Shown piece after piece: positions 15,476 through 24,016 of a stretch of 64,000 nt of DNA. The notes under the pieces are model-generated. The model had not been told where the DNA came from and ran no database searches. It saw nothing but the letters and a program-made list of their open reading frames with translations. Origin of the DNA: Variibacter gotjawalensis (GTDB taxonomy: Bacteria; Pseudomonadota; Alphaproteobacteria; Rhizobiales; Xanthobacteraceae). The stretch is taken from contig NZ_AP014946.1 in assembly GCF_002355335.1 (NCBI RefSeq), positions 945,501-1,009,500 on the forward strand, written 5' to 3'. The position numbers and the translations under genes are program-made. Each line of letters opens with the position of its first letter. Position 1 is the first letter of the stretch.

Positions 15476-17155
15476 ATGACCAAATATCTGATCACCAGTG
15501 CTTTGCCGTATATCAACGGCGTCAAACATCTCGGCAATCTCGTCGGCTCGCTGCTGCCCGCCGACGTCCACGCGCGCTATCGCCGCCAGCGCGGCGACGA
15601 CGTGCTCGCGATCTGCGCGACCGACGAACACGGAACGCCGGCCGAACTCGCCGCGCATGCGGCGAGGCAGGAGGTGCGCGCCTTTTGCGACGAGCAGCAT
15701 CTTCTGCAAGCCGATGTCTATCGCCGCTTCGGCTTGTCGTTCGATCACTTCGGCCGCTCGTCGTCACCGCACAATCATGCGCTGACGCAGCACTTCTATC
15801 GCCGCCTCGACGCCGAAGGGCTGATCGCGGAGCGCGACGTCGCGCAGGTCTATTCGATAGCGGATCGCAGATTTCTGCCCGATCGTTATGTGCTCGGAAC
15901 CTGCCCGCATTGCGGCTCGGAGAATGCGCGCGGCGATCAATGTGATGCCTGCGATACGTTGCTCGATCCGGCCGAGTTGATCGCGCCGCGCTCTGCGCTC
16001 TCGGGATCGCCCGCGATCGAACTACGCCGCACGCGCCATCTGTTCCTGCGGCAGTCGTTGCTGGTGGAGAAGCTCTCGCGGTGGATCGATACGCGGCGCG
16101 GCTGGCCGCCCTTCGTCGTCTCGCTGGCGCGCTCGTGGCTGACCGACGATCTGCGCGACCGCTGCATCACGCGCGATCTCGCCTGGGGCGTGCCGGTGCC
16201 GCGGCCGGGCTTCGAAGGCAAGGTGTTCTACGTCTGGTTCGACGCGCCGATCGCCTATATCGCGGCGACGCAGGACTGGGCCGAGCGCACCGGCGGCGAC
16301 TGGCGCGAATGGTGGCAGGGCGGCGGTGCGGTTCGCTACCTGCAGTTCCTCGGCAAGGACAACGTGCCGTTCCACACCGTCAGCTTTCCCGCGACGCTGC
16401 TCGGGTCGGCGGAGCCGTGGAAGACCGTGGATGTGCTGAAAGGCTTTCATTGGCTGACCCACGAGGGCGGAAAATTCTCCACCAGCCGCCGGCGCGGCAT
16501 CTTCGCGGATGCGGCGCTCGAAGAGTTGCCGGCCGATCTCTGGCGCTGGTGGCTGATCGCCAATGCGCCCGAAACGGCGGACACCGACTTCACGGTCGCG
16601 CGTTTCGCGGCGGAGACGAACAAGGACCTTGCCGATGTCTTCGGCAACCTCGCCAACCGCACGCTGCGCTTCACGGCGCAGGCGTTCGGCGGCCGTGTGC
16701 CGGACGGCGGCGTGCCGTCCGCGCTGGAGGAGGCTCTGGCGACGGACATCGCGGCTCGCGTGAAGTGCCTCGAAGCGCATCACGAATCGCTCGAATTCCG
16801 CCGTGCCGCCGCCGACACCCGCGCGATCTGGTCGAGAGCCAACGCGTATCTGCAGGAGGCGGCGCCCTGGACGGCGGTCAAGTCCGACCGCGACCGCGCG
16901 GCTGTTGTGACCCGAACCGCGCTCGCGCTCGTCCGGCTGTCGGCGACGCTGGCCTGGAGCATCGTGCCGAGCCTGAGCGAGACGGTCCTGTCGGCCTTCG
17001 GCGACGTGCCGAATCCTCCGCCTTGGCCGCGCGACATCGAGCACCGTCTGCTCATCAACCAAGACGGTAACCGGACGCTCAGCATCCTGCCGCCCGTCGT
17101 CGACAAGATCACCGAGGAGCATGCCGCCCGGATCGCGGCGCGGTTCAGCGGCTGA
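15476..17155 (+). CDS. metG: methionine--tRNA ligase, E. coli MetG-like zinc-knuckle type
   Basis: 559 residues from ATG 15476 (AAGGA upstream; ATG 15467 also in frame). A class I synthetase charging tRNA-Met. HIGH-like motif HLGN in ALPYINGVKHLGNLVG, a connective-peptide zinc knuckle CPHCGSENARGDQCDAC, and a KMSKS-equivalent KFSTS in GGKFSTSRRRG. The anticodon-binding helical domain is present, ending in LPPVVDKITEEHAARIAARF. The more usual alphaproteobacterial MetRS is a different type, so this may be a second copy; whether another exists lies outside the window. Preceded by a leader with Met codons and an attenuator. Confidence 0.92.
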   Translation: MTKYLITSALPYINGVKHLGNLVGSLLPADVHARYRRQRGDDVLAICATDEHGTPAELAAHAARQEVRAFCDEQHLLQADVYRRFGLSFDHFGRSSSPHNHALTQHFYRRLDAEGLIAERDVAQVYSIADRRFLPDRYVLGTCPHCGSENARGDQCDACDTLLDPAELIAPRSALSGSPAIELRRTRHLFLRQSLLVEKLSRWIDTRRGWPPFVVSLARSWLTDDLRDRCITRDLAWGVPVPRPGFEGKVFYVWFDAPIAYIAATQDWAERTGGDWREWWQGGGAVRYLQFLGKDNVPFHTVSFPATLLGSAEPWKTVDVLKGFHWLTHEGGKFSTSRRRGIFADAALEELPADLWRWWLIANAPETADTDFTVARFAAETNKDLADVFGNLANRTLRFTAQAFGGRVPDGGVPSALEEALATDIAARVKCLEAHHESLEFRRAAADTRAIWSRANAYLQEAAPWTAVKSDRDRAAVVTRTALALVRLSATLAWSIVPSLSETVLSAFGDVPNPPPWPRDIEHRLLINQDGNRTLSILPPVVDKITEEHAARIAARFSG

Positions 17156-17338
17156 GGCCAAGCGTACGCCGCCAGCCGAGAGCGGATTATCCGCCACAGA
17201 TGGCGTATTTCGTCGCGGGTACACGCCAAAGTGGTGACGCCGCGCGGGGCTTATGCTTCTGTGCCGCATTCGGTTGGCCCCCCGGCTTTTGCGGGCTTGA
17301 AGTAGCGTAGTTCCAACCGGGAAAAGCGGCCGCCGCAG

Positions 17339-18673
17339 ATGCCGATAACGGCTCGTTTTGTCGTCCAGTCGACGATCGTCTTCCTGACGGTCGGCTTCCT
17401 GGCGTTGCTGGGCGTGGTCGGCACGACGATTTGGCTGAGCGAGCGCGCCCAGATCTATCAGGATGTCTCGGCCCACGAGCGCAACATTCGCGTCGCCGCG
17501 GTCGAGCTGCGCAACGCGCTATTGAGCGCCGAGTCGGCGCAGCGCGGCTACCTCGTCAACGGTAACGAAATTTACCTCGCACCCTTCGACAGTGCCCGGG
17601 CTGCCGCGGAGCTTCAGCTCGCGCGCCTGAAAGATTTGCTGCGCGGCCGCGAAGAGACCGCCGCAATGCTCGTTCGTCTGAGCAATCTCATGACCGAGAA
17701 ATTCGACGAGCTGAACAGGACCACTCAGGCAAAGCGCGACTTCAACGAGACCGAAGCGCTGACCATCTTCCGCACCAACCGCGGCAAGCAGCTTTCCGAC
17801 GAGGCGAATCTCTTCCTCTCCGCCATCATCCGCATGGCAGACGAGCGGCTCGCCGCCGGCATGGCGGAGCAGACCGCGAATGCGACGTGGCTGCGCCTGG
17901 TGTCGATCCTCGGCGGTGTCGTCATCGTCGGCGTCGTCGCCGGCACGATGATCACCGTGCTGCGTTACGCGGCCGAAGTCGCGCAGGCGCGCGACGAAGT
18001 GCGTTTGCTCAACGCCAATCTCGAACACCGTGTCGAGCGGCGCACAGCCGACTTGTCGCGCGCGCGCGATCACGCGCAGGCGCTTGTCGCTGAAGTGAAC
18101 CATCGGGTCGCCAACAGCCTTGCGCTCGTGTCCGGCTTCGTGCGGCTGCAGGCGAACACGATCAAGGACCCGGCGCTGAAAGCCGCGCTCGGCGAGACGG
18201 ACAGCCGCATCCTCGCGGTCGCGGCCGTGCATCAGCGGCTTTACTCGTCGCCCGATGTGAAGACCGTCGACCTCGACGAATATCTCACCGCCGTGTTGAC
18301 CAATCTCGAGACGACGATGCGCGCCGAGGGTCACGGCGCCGCGCTGCAGCTCGATCTCGCGCCGCTGAAGCTGCGCACGGACGCGACCGTCAATCTCGGA
18401 ATCATCGCGGCCGAGTGGGTGATCAACGCGTTCAAGTATGCGTATCCGACACGGGGTGGTCCGGTCCGCGTGAAGTTGAGTGCGCCGACCGCAGGCCGCG
18501 CCGAACTTACCGTCGAGGATGATGGCGTCGGCCGCGCCGATGGCGTCGTGCAAGGCACGGGCCTCGGCTCGCGCATCGTCAACGCGATGGCGAAGACGAT
18601 GGGCGCGGATGTCGCGTATTTCCCGGGCAATCCCGGAACGCGCGCGCAACTGAGTTTCGCGCTGCAGGAATGA
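17339..18673 (+). CDS. sensor histidine kinase, CHASE3 and HisKA_2 type
   Basis: 444 residues. An N-terminal membrane anchor (about 10-33) is followed by a CHASE3-type four-helix sensor domain (SAESAQRGYLVNGNEIYL) and a second membrane segment (about 182-204, LRLVSILGGVVIVGVVAGTM). A coiled coil leads to a HisKA_2 dimerisation domain with phospho-acceptor His in AEVNHRVANSLALVSGF, then an HATPase: N box EWVINAFKYAYP, G boxes EDDGVGRADGV and GTGLGSRIV. HisKA_2 kinases often signal in general stress or light responses. No response regulator is adjacent. Its TGA overlaps the ATG of the next gene, coupling it to a periplasmic binding protein. Confidence 0.9.
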   Translation: MPITARFVVQSTIVFLTVGFLALLGVVGTTIWLSERAQIYQDVSAHERNIRVAAVELRNALLSAESAQRGYLVNGNEIYLAPFDSARAAAELQLARLKDLLRGREETAAMLVRLSNLMTEKFDELNRTTQAKRDFNETEALTIFRTNRGKQLSDEANLFLSAIIRMADERLAAGMAEQTANATWLRLVSILGGVVIVGVVAGTMITVLRYAAEVAQARDEVRLLNANLEHRVERRTADLSRARDHAQALVAEVNHRVANSLALVSGFVRLQANTIKDPALKAALGETDSRILAVAAVHQRLYSSPDVKTVDLDEYLTAVLTNLETTMRAEGHGAALQLDLAPLKLRTDATVNLGIIAAEWVINAFKYAYPTRGGPVRVKLSAPTAGRAELTVEDDGVGRADGVVQGTGLGSRIVNAMAKTMGADVAYFPGNPGTRAQLSFALQE

Positions 18674-19806
18674 CCATGGGCCGCAACAGTTTCACGCGCG
18701 TCGCGCTCACGCTCGGCCTCGCACTTTGCGCGGCGAGCGCACACGCGCAAAGCGGTGCGCCGGGCTTGACGCGTCCCGTCGTCCTCAAGCCGTTCGATGC
18801 GGGCGCACCCGCATGCGCGAAGCCGCCCAATCTCGCGCGCGTCATTGCCTTCGCGCAGGATAACGATCGCCAATTCATGCAGGGCGTCGCGAGGGGCCTC
18901 GCGGCCGCCGCGAAGGATCGCAATCTCGAATTCCGCGCCGCCGTTGCGGGCAACAACAGCGCCAAGATGGCCGAGGATATTCGCGCGTTCCGCCGCGAAA
19001 AAGTCGGCGCGGTTATTGCGGCACCGATCGACTCCGTATCGCTTGCTCCGGAGCTGCAGGATACGATCTGGAGCGGCAGCTACGTCGGCACGATCGTGCC
19101 GCCGCCCGCGACGTCGCTGCTCAATGCGCCGCAATATCTCACCGGTAAAGTGCTGGCCGACGTTGCGGCCGCGTATATCCGCGAACGCCTCGGCGGACGG
19201 GCACGCGTCGTCTTGCTGACGCATGACACGCTACAATTCCTCGCGCCGCGCTTTGTCGCGATGCGCGATGTGCTGCGCACGCTGCCCGGCGTGACGATCG
19301 TCGCGGACATCTCGCCGCTCACCGTGAACGAGCAGGGCGGCGCCGAGATGATGCGCACGATCTTGCTGGCGAATCCCGACGTCGATGTCGTGCTTGGTGC
19401 CGACACGGTCGTGCTCGGCGCACTCGATGCGTTGCGCCAGGCCGGCAAAGCGCGCGACAATCAATTCCTTGGCGGCATCGACGGCGAGCCGCGCGCGATC
19501 GAGGAGATCAAGAAGAACGGCCCGTACAAGGCGAGCGTCAGCCTCTCCTCGCCGGTCTTCAGCTATGCGATGGGTCAGCACGCGGCCGATTGGCTCGACG
19601 GCAAAAGCATTCCGCAGGCGATGGATATTCTGCCCGTCGCGCTCACCGCGAAAACGATGTCGAGCTACGAGAAGGATCAGGCAGATCCCGCGGCGGTGTA
19701 TCGCGACGCCGCGCGCCGCGACTCTTATCTCAAGATGTACGGCAACATCTGCTACGACACGCGCGACCAGTACATCAACTTTCCCTGGTCGTCCGAGCGG
19801 CGGTGA
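18670..19806 (+). CDS. periplasmic sugar-type substrate-binding protein
   Basis: 378 residues with a Sec signal peptide ending near CAASAHAQ. The mature part is a Peripla_BP_4 / LacI-like binding protein: RVIAFAQDNDRQFMQGVARG, the repeated AAKDRNLEFRAAVAGNN pattern and VDVVLGADTVVLGALDALRQ. Four-base overlap (ATGA) with the CHASE3 kinase. No permease or ATPase gene is near, so the protein may hand its ligand signal to the kinase rather than to a transporter (inference). It is convergent with carA; the two stop codons are adjacent. Confidence 0.85.
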   Translation: MTMGRNSFTRVALTLGLALCAASAHAQSGAPGLTRPVVLKPFDAGAPACAKPPNLARVIAFAQDNDRQFMQGVARGLAAAAKDRNLEFRAAVAGNNSAKMAEDIRAFRREKVGAVIAAPIDSVSLAPELQDTIWSGSYVGTIVPPPATSLLNAPQYLTGKVLADVAAAYIRERLGGRARVVLLTHDTLQFLAPRFVAMRDVLRTLPGVTIVADISPLTVNEQGGAEMMRTILLANPDVDVVLGADTVVLGALDALRQAGKARDNQFLGGIDGEPRAIEEIKKNGPYKASVSLSSPVFSYAMGQHAADWLDGKSIPQAMDILPVALTAKTMSSYEKDQADPAAVYRDAARRDSYLKMYGNICYDTRDQYINFPWSSERR

Positions 19807-21003
19807 TTACGCCGCCTTGCCCTTGTTCTTCCGCATCAGATCCGTGAAGCGTGTGAAGAGATAGTGGCTGTCGCGCGGGCCGGGCGATGCTTCCGGGTGA
19901 TACTGCACCGAGAAGACCGGCTTGTCGGCGAGCGCGATGCCGCAGTTCGAACCGTCGAACAGCGAAACATGCGTTTCCGTCACGTTCTTCGGCAGCGACG
20001 CGCTGTCGACCGCGAAGCCGTGGTTCATCGACGTGATCTCGACCTTGCCGGTGGTGTTGTCCTTCACCGGATGGTTCGCCCCGTGATGCCCTTGATGCAT
20101 CTTCATCGTCTTGCCGCCGAGCGCGAGGCCGAGCATCTGATGTCCCAGACAAATCCCGAAGGTCGGCGTGCCCGAATTGATGACCTCGCGGATCACCGGC
20201 ACGGCGTATTCGCCGGTCGCGGCCGGATCGCCAGGGCCGTTCGAGAGGAAGATGCCGTCCGGCTTGAGCGCCAGAATGTCCTCGGCCGACGTCTTCGCCG
20301 GCACGACGGTGACTTTGCAGCCCGCGCCCGCGAGCAGGCGCAGGATGTTGCGCTTGATGCCGTAATCGATCGCGACGACGTGGAATTCCGGGTCCTTGAG
20401 CTTGCCGTAGCCGGTCTCCGGCTCCCACGGCGTCTCGTCCCAGGAGAAGCGCTGCGTCGCGCCGACCATCGGCACGAGGTCCATGCCGACGAGGCCAGGC
20501 CACGCGGCGGCCTCTTTCTTAAGCGCCGCAATGTCGAACTTGCCGTCCGGCGCATGCGCGATGACGGCATTCGGCATGCCCTTCTCGCGGATCAGCGCCG
20601 TGAGCGCGCGCGTGTCGATACCGGAAAGGCCGATAATCTGGCGGCGCTTGAGCCACTGATCGAGATGCAGCGCCGAGCGGTGATTCGACGGGTCGGTGAT
20701 CTCGTCGCGCAGGATGATGCCGCGCGCGCCCGGCGTCGCCGCCAGGCTGATCGACTCGATGTCTTCCTCGTTGGTGCCGACGTTGCCGATATGCGGGAAC
20801 GTGAAGGTGACGATCTGCGCCGCGTAGGACGGGTCCGTCAGGATTTCCTGGTAGCCCGTCATCGCGGTGTTGAAGCAGACCTCACCGACCGCGGTGCCGG
20901 TGGCGCCGAGGCCGTAGCCTTCGAGGACGGTGCCGTCGGCCAGCACCAATACGGCCGTGACGAGGGGTTCGGTCCAGCCGTTCGTATCTTGTTTGATGGT
21001 CAT
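19807..21003 (-). CDS. carA: carbamoyl-phosphate synthase small subunit
   Basis: 398 residues. CarA hydrolyses glutamine and channels ammonia to CarB for arginine and pyrimidine synthesis. The N-terminal domain is marked by [18 protein letters not shown] and [17 protein letters not shown]. The class I amidotransferase domain has the nucleophile Cys in [18 protein letters not shown] and the His/Glu of [10 protein letters not shown]. carB is not in the window. Divergent from ynfA/yqeY; in relatives carA is likewise divergent from yqeY. Confidence 0.97.
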   Translation of the reverse strand: MTIKQDTNGWTEPLVTAVLVLADGTVLEGYGLGATGTAVGEVCFNTAMTGYQEILTDPSYAAQIVTFTFPHIGNVGTNEEDIESISLAATPGARGIILRDEITDPSNHRSALHLDQWLKRRQIIGLSGIDTRALTALIREKGMPNAVIAHAPDGKFDIAALKKEAAAWPGLVGMDLVPMVGATQRFSWDETPWEPETGYGKLKDPEFHVVAIDYGIKRNILRLLAGAGCKVTVVPAKTSAEDILALKPDGIFLSNGPGDPAATGEYAVPVIREVINSGTPTFGICLGHQMLGLALGGKTMKMHQGHHGANHPVKDNTTGKVEITSMNHGFAVDSASLPKNVTETHVSLFDGSNCGIALADKPVFSVQYHPEASPGPRDSHYLFTRFTDLMRKNKGKAA

Positions 21004-21075
21004 GAGCCGGGTAGATACCGCCCCGGCTCGGGCGCGTCAAAGCCGCTTTCGCAATGATTCAGAGCAAGTTTTGTG

Positions 21076-21411
21076 ATGATCCGAACCCTAGCCATCTACG
21101 CAGGTGCTGCACTCGCAGAAATTGCGGGCTCTTTTGCCTTTTGGGCGTGGCTGCGGCTCGAAAAATCGCCGATCTGGCTGATTCCGGGCCTTATTTCGCT
21201 CGCCGTGTTCGCGTATCTGCTCACTTTGGTTGACTCGGCGGCGGCGGGCCGCGCCTATGCGGCCTATGGCGGGCTCTATATCGCGGCCTCGCTGGTCTGG
21301 CTCTGGGCGGTCGAACGGGCTTCGCCGGATCGTTGGGACCTCATCGGCGCCGCGATTTGCCTCGGCGGAGCCGCCATTATTCTCTTCGGGCCTCGGCCCC
21401 TCGCGACCTAA
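21076..21411 (+). CDS. YnfA-family (UPF0060) small membrane protein
   Basis: 111 residues with four predicted membrane helices; GTG 21073 just before the ATG could also start it. Family motifs are [36 protein letters not shown] and [23 protein letters not shown]0060 proteins resemble small multidrug resistance exporters, but a general function is not settled. It is 69 bp from the divergent carA start and 11 bp before yqeY. Confidence 0.9.
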   Translation: MIRTLAIYAGAALAEIAGSFAFWAWLRLEKSPIWLIPGLISLAVFAYLLTLVDSAAAGRAYAAYGGLYIAASLVWLWAVERASPDRWDLIGAAICLGGAAIILFGPRPLAT

Positions 21412-21422
21412 GGACAAAGGCC

Positions 21423-21875
21423 ATGCTGCGCGACAAGATCAACGACGCCGTGAAGGACGCCATGCGGGCGAAGGACTCCGCGCGGCTCGGCACGCTGCGC
21501 ATGGTCAACTCGGCGATCAAGAATGCCGACATCGAGGCACGTACCGGCAAGGGGCCGCTCTCCGACGAAGACCTGCTCGCCGTCATGCAGAAGATGATCA
21601 AGCAGCGGCAGGAGTCGGTCGAGCTTTACGTCAAGGGCGGCCGCGAAGAGCTCGCTGCCGTCGAGCGCACCGAGATCGGCGTGATCCAGAGCTTCATGCC
21701 GCAGCAGCTGTCCGACGACGAGATGAAAGCCGCGATCGCGGCGGCGATCTCCGAGACGGGCGCGGCCGGCATCAAGGACATGGGCAAGGTGATTGGCGCG
21801 CTGAAGGCGAAATTCACCGGCCGTATGGATTTCGGCAAAGCCTCTGCCGCCGTGAAGGCGGCGCTTGCCGGGTAA
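21423..21875 (+). CDS. GatB/YqeY domain protein
   Basis: 150 residues from ATG 21423 (MLRDKINDAVKDAMRAKD). Free-standing YqeY proteins share the tRNA-binding C-terminal helical domain of GatB, ending here in FGKASAAVKAALAG, and may assist tRNA-dependent amidation; the cellular role is unproven. It follows ynfA closely and is 9 bp upstream of the TIR gene. In many relatives dnaG and rpoD come next. Confidence 0.92.
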   Translation: MLRDKINDAVKDAMRAKDSARLGTLRMVNSAIKNADIEARTGKGPLSDEDLLAVMQKMIKQRQESVELYVKGGREELAAVERTEIGVIQSFMPQQLSDDEMKAAIAAAISETGAAGIKDMGKVIGALKAKFTGRMDFGKASAAVKAALAG

Positions 21876-21884
21876 TGTCGGCCG

Positions 21885-23438
21885 ATGTCGGACGCCTATG
21901 ACGTCTTCATCTCTTATAGCCGCGTCAACACGGCGCAAGCGCGGCTGATCACGGATAAGCTGCAGGCGCTCGGCCTCAACGTTTTCTTCGATTCCGAAGG
22001 CATCGAGGTCGGCGCCGAATTTCCCGAGGTGATCGACCGCGCGGTGAAGAACGCGAAGGCGGTGCTTGGGCTTTGGACGCAGGAAGCCGTGCAGCGGCGG
22101 TGGGTGCGTATCGAAAGCCGCATCGCGCTCGATCGCAACACACTGGTCGCCGCCGCGCTTGCGCCGATGAAGCTCGAAGAGCTGCCGGCCGAATTCTACA
22201 ACGTCAACGTCGTGGATCTCTCGACCTTCAAGGGTGAGGACTCGCATCCGGGCTGGCAGGCCGTGCTGCGCGCCATCGGCCGCAAGACCGCGCGTGCCGA
22301 TATCGCTCCAGGTACGGACGTGACTACGCCCGCAAAAGCGCCAGGTGTCTTCACGAGCTGGAAGGCGAAAGCCGCTGCGGCCCTGGTTGTTCTAGCGTTG
22401 CTCGGCGGCGGATACTTCGGCGCGTCGAGCCTCGGACTCGTCGGCGGCGCGGCGGTTTCGACCGCGACGCTGCAACGCGATTTGCAGAAAGTCATCGAGA
22501 TCGCGCAGCCGATCTTGTTCGCGAGTGCCGAGACGCAGATCAACGACATCGCGAAAAGTCCATTCCCGAAAGTCGTGTGGGCGGCCGCGCAGCTCGTCGC
22601 CGCCGAGCCGAGCGTGCCGGACCCGCTGCGCAAAACCTACGAAGGCGTCATCACGCGGTTGTTCGCCGCGCAGTGCTCGTGTCTCGTCATCGACGGCGCC
22701 GAAAGCGCAATTGCGTCCGCCTGGTTGCTGCTGTCGTTCACGGAAGACGGCAAGGAGCCGCCCGCGAATGTGCTGCGTGCGGTCGTTACGGCGCAGAGCC
22801 CACAGGGATGGTGGTCGGCCGCGCTAGATGCGACGCCGCAGTCGGATCATGCCTCGCTCAACATCACCGTGATGATGGTGCTGGCGCTCGATCAGGCGAT
22901 CCCGCTGCTCAAAGCCGACGATCCGCGCCGCGCCGAAGCCGAACAGGCGCGCAACCGCGCGCTCACGTGGATTCGCAGCAATCGACCGGACGGCGAGCGG
23001 CTGTGGGCAGATTACCCGAGCAACCCGCGCCGCACCGAGCACAGCGTCTTCTCCGCGATGGCGACGATCGTTCTGCTGGCGCATGGTCGCGGCAGCGAAC
23101 GCGCCGACTTTGCGCGCAACTTCGTCCGCTCGCTCAAGGCTGTCTCGGCGCCGGACGACAGTTTCTCGAACAACATCATCATCGCGCTCAAGAAAGGCGG
23201 CGAGCCTTACGTCGACACGTATCGCCACGTGCCGATGGGCTGGCAGATCCGCGCCCTCGTTGCCGCGCGCCCGCATCTCGAAGGCGCCGACCGCGCGGCC
23301 GCCGATGCGCTGCTCGCGTCGGCCTTCAAGATGTCGCTCAATGTCGGACGTCTCACGCGCCAGGATTGGATGCTTGCCGAACACGTCTTCGGCGTCCGCA
23401 GCGCGCTGGCCGAGATCAAGGCACGCCCGACGCAGTAG
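21885..23438 (+). CDS. TIR-domain protein with transmembrane segment and alpha-helical repeat domain
   Basis: 517 residues. Residues 1-130 are a TIR domain (YDVFISYSRVNTAQARLITD, GLNVFFDSEGIEVGAEFPEV). The putative NADase glutamate is present in RRWVRIESRIAL, the W-x3-E arrangement of catalytic TIRs. A linker leads to one membrane helix (about 150-175, AAAALVVLALLGGGYFGASS). Residues about 190-517 are helical and contain QW-like elements (TAQSPQGWWSAAL; GERLWADYPSN), suggesting an alpha/alpha-toroid like terpene-cyclase repeats, but with no DxDD acid motif. Directly follows yqeY. Could be a defence or stress effector; function unknown. Confidence 0.75.
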   Translation: MSDAYDVFISYSRVNTAQARLITDKLQALGLNVFFDSEGIEVGAEFPEVIDRAVKNAKAVLGLWTQEAVQRRWVRIESRIALDRNTLVAAALAPMKLEELPAEFYNVNVVDLSTFKGEDSHPGWQAVLRAIGRKTARADIAPGTDVTTPAKAPGVFTSWKAKAAAALVVLALLGGGYFGASSLGLVGGAAVSTATLQRDLQKVIEIAQPILFASAETQINDIAKSPFPKVVWAAAQLVAAEPSVPDPLRKTYEGVITRLFAAQCSCLVIDGAESAIASAWLLLSFTEDGKEPPANVLRAVVTAQSPQGWWSAALDATPQSDHASLNITVMMVLALDQAIPLLKADDPRRAEAEQARNRALTWIRSNRPDGERLWADYPSNPRRTEHSVFSAMATIVLLAHGRGSERADFARNFVRSLKAVSAPDDSFSNNIIIALKKGGEPYVDTYRHVPMGWQIRALVAARPHLEGADRAAADALLASAFKMSLNVGRLTRQDWMLAEHVFGVRSALAEIKARPTQ

Positions 23439-23447
23439 GAGTTATCG

Positions 23448-23816
23448 ATGGCGATAGAGTTAGCGGCCGCGACGCCGATCTTCCGCATTTTCGACGAGGC
23501 GAAGGCGCGCGAATTCTATCTCGATTTTCTCGAGTTCAAGATCGATTTCGAGCATCGTTTCGCGCCGGATCTGCCGTTGTATCTCGGCCTCTCACGCGGA
23601 CCGTTGAAGCTGCATCTTTCCGAGCATTCGGGCGATGCGTCGCCGGGCAGCACCGCGATCGTCTACATGAAGGGGGTACGCGAATTGCAGGCCGCGCTGA
23701 TCGCGAAACAGTATCGCTACAATCGGCCGGGACTTGCCGAGCAGGATTGGGGTCTCGAATGCACCGTCATCGACCCGTTCCGCAATCAGCTGAAGTTTTT
23801 GGAGCAGATCAAGTAG
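23448..23816 (+). CDS. glyoxalase/bleomycin-resistance fold protein
   Basis: 122 residues, ATG preceded by TAGGAG. The VOC fold is visible: TPIFRIFDEAKAREFYLDFL, then GPLKLHLSEHSGD and VIDPFRNQLKFLEQ, where His and Glu can be metal ligands. Similar proteins are annotated as bleomycin-resistance or glyoxalase superfamily proteins; substrate unknown. It follows the TIR gene by 9 bp and probably shares its transcript. Its stop codon lies inside the start of a palindromic repeat. Confidence 0.82.
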   Translation: MAIELAAATPIFRIFDEAKAREFYLDFLEFKIDFEHRFAPDLPLYLGLSRGPLKLHLSEHSGDASPGSTAIVYMKGVRELQAALIAKQYRYNRPGLAEQDWGLECTVIDPFRNQLKFLEQIK

Positions 23817-23937
23817 CCCGGATGGAGCGGCGGCGAAGCCGCGCGCGAAATCCGGGAGCACCAACGGCGGTTATACCGTTCCTGGATTTGCTCGGCGTGC
23901 GCGCGAGAAGCGCGCCGCCTCACTTCATCCAGGCTAC
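23813..23937. repeat. intergenic inverted repeat (GTAGCCCGGATGGAGC type)
   Basis: A 125-bp element starting GTAGCCCGGATGGAGC and ending CTTCATCCAGGCTAC, with inner partners GAAATCCGGGAGC / CCTGGATTTGCTC. The left end overlaps the stop codon of the glyoxalase-like gene. Abuts a single arm of repeat family A. One copy in the window; the type is common in related genomes (from memory). Confidence 0.75.
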
Positions 23938-23955
23938 AAGTGCAAGCGCGCAAGA

Positions 23956-23987
23956 CGTGGATGGCCCGCATGAAGCGGGCCATGACG
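23956..23987. repeat. palindromic repeat, family A, single arm
   Basis: A 32-bp hairpin arm matching the right arm of the copies at 33667-33758 and 56573-56658. The partner arm is missing; in its place lies the GTAGCCCGG-type repeat. Confidence 0.8.
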
Positions 23988-24016
23988 CCGAGTTTGTGGC
24001 TAACGATGAAGAGCGC

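Noticed and set aside
16022-17476. Long minus-strand reading frame (484 residues) opposite metG
   Set aside because: Arg/Ala-rich shadow of a clear synthetase gene; no family motif, and it extends into the kinase promoter region.
19864-21057. 397-residue plus-strand frame opposite carA
   Set aside because: Shadow of carA; Arg-rich with no motif.
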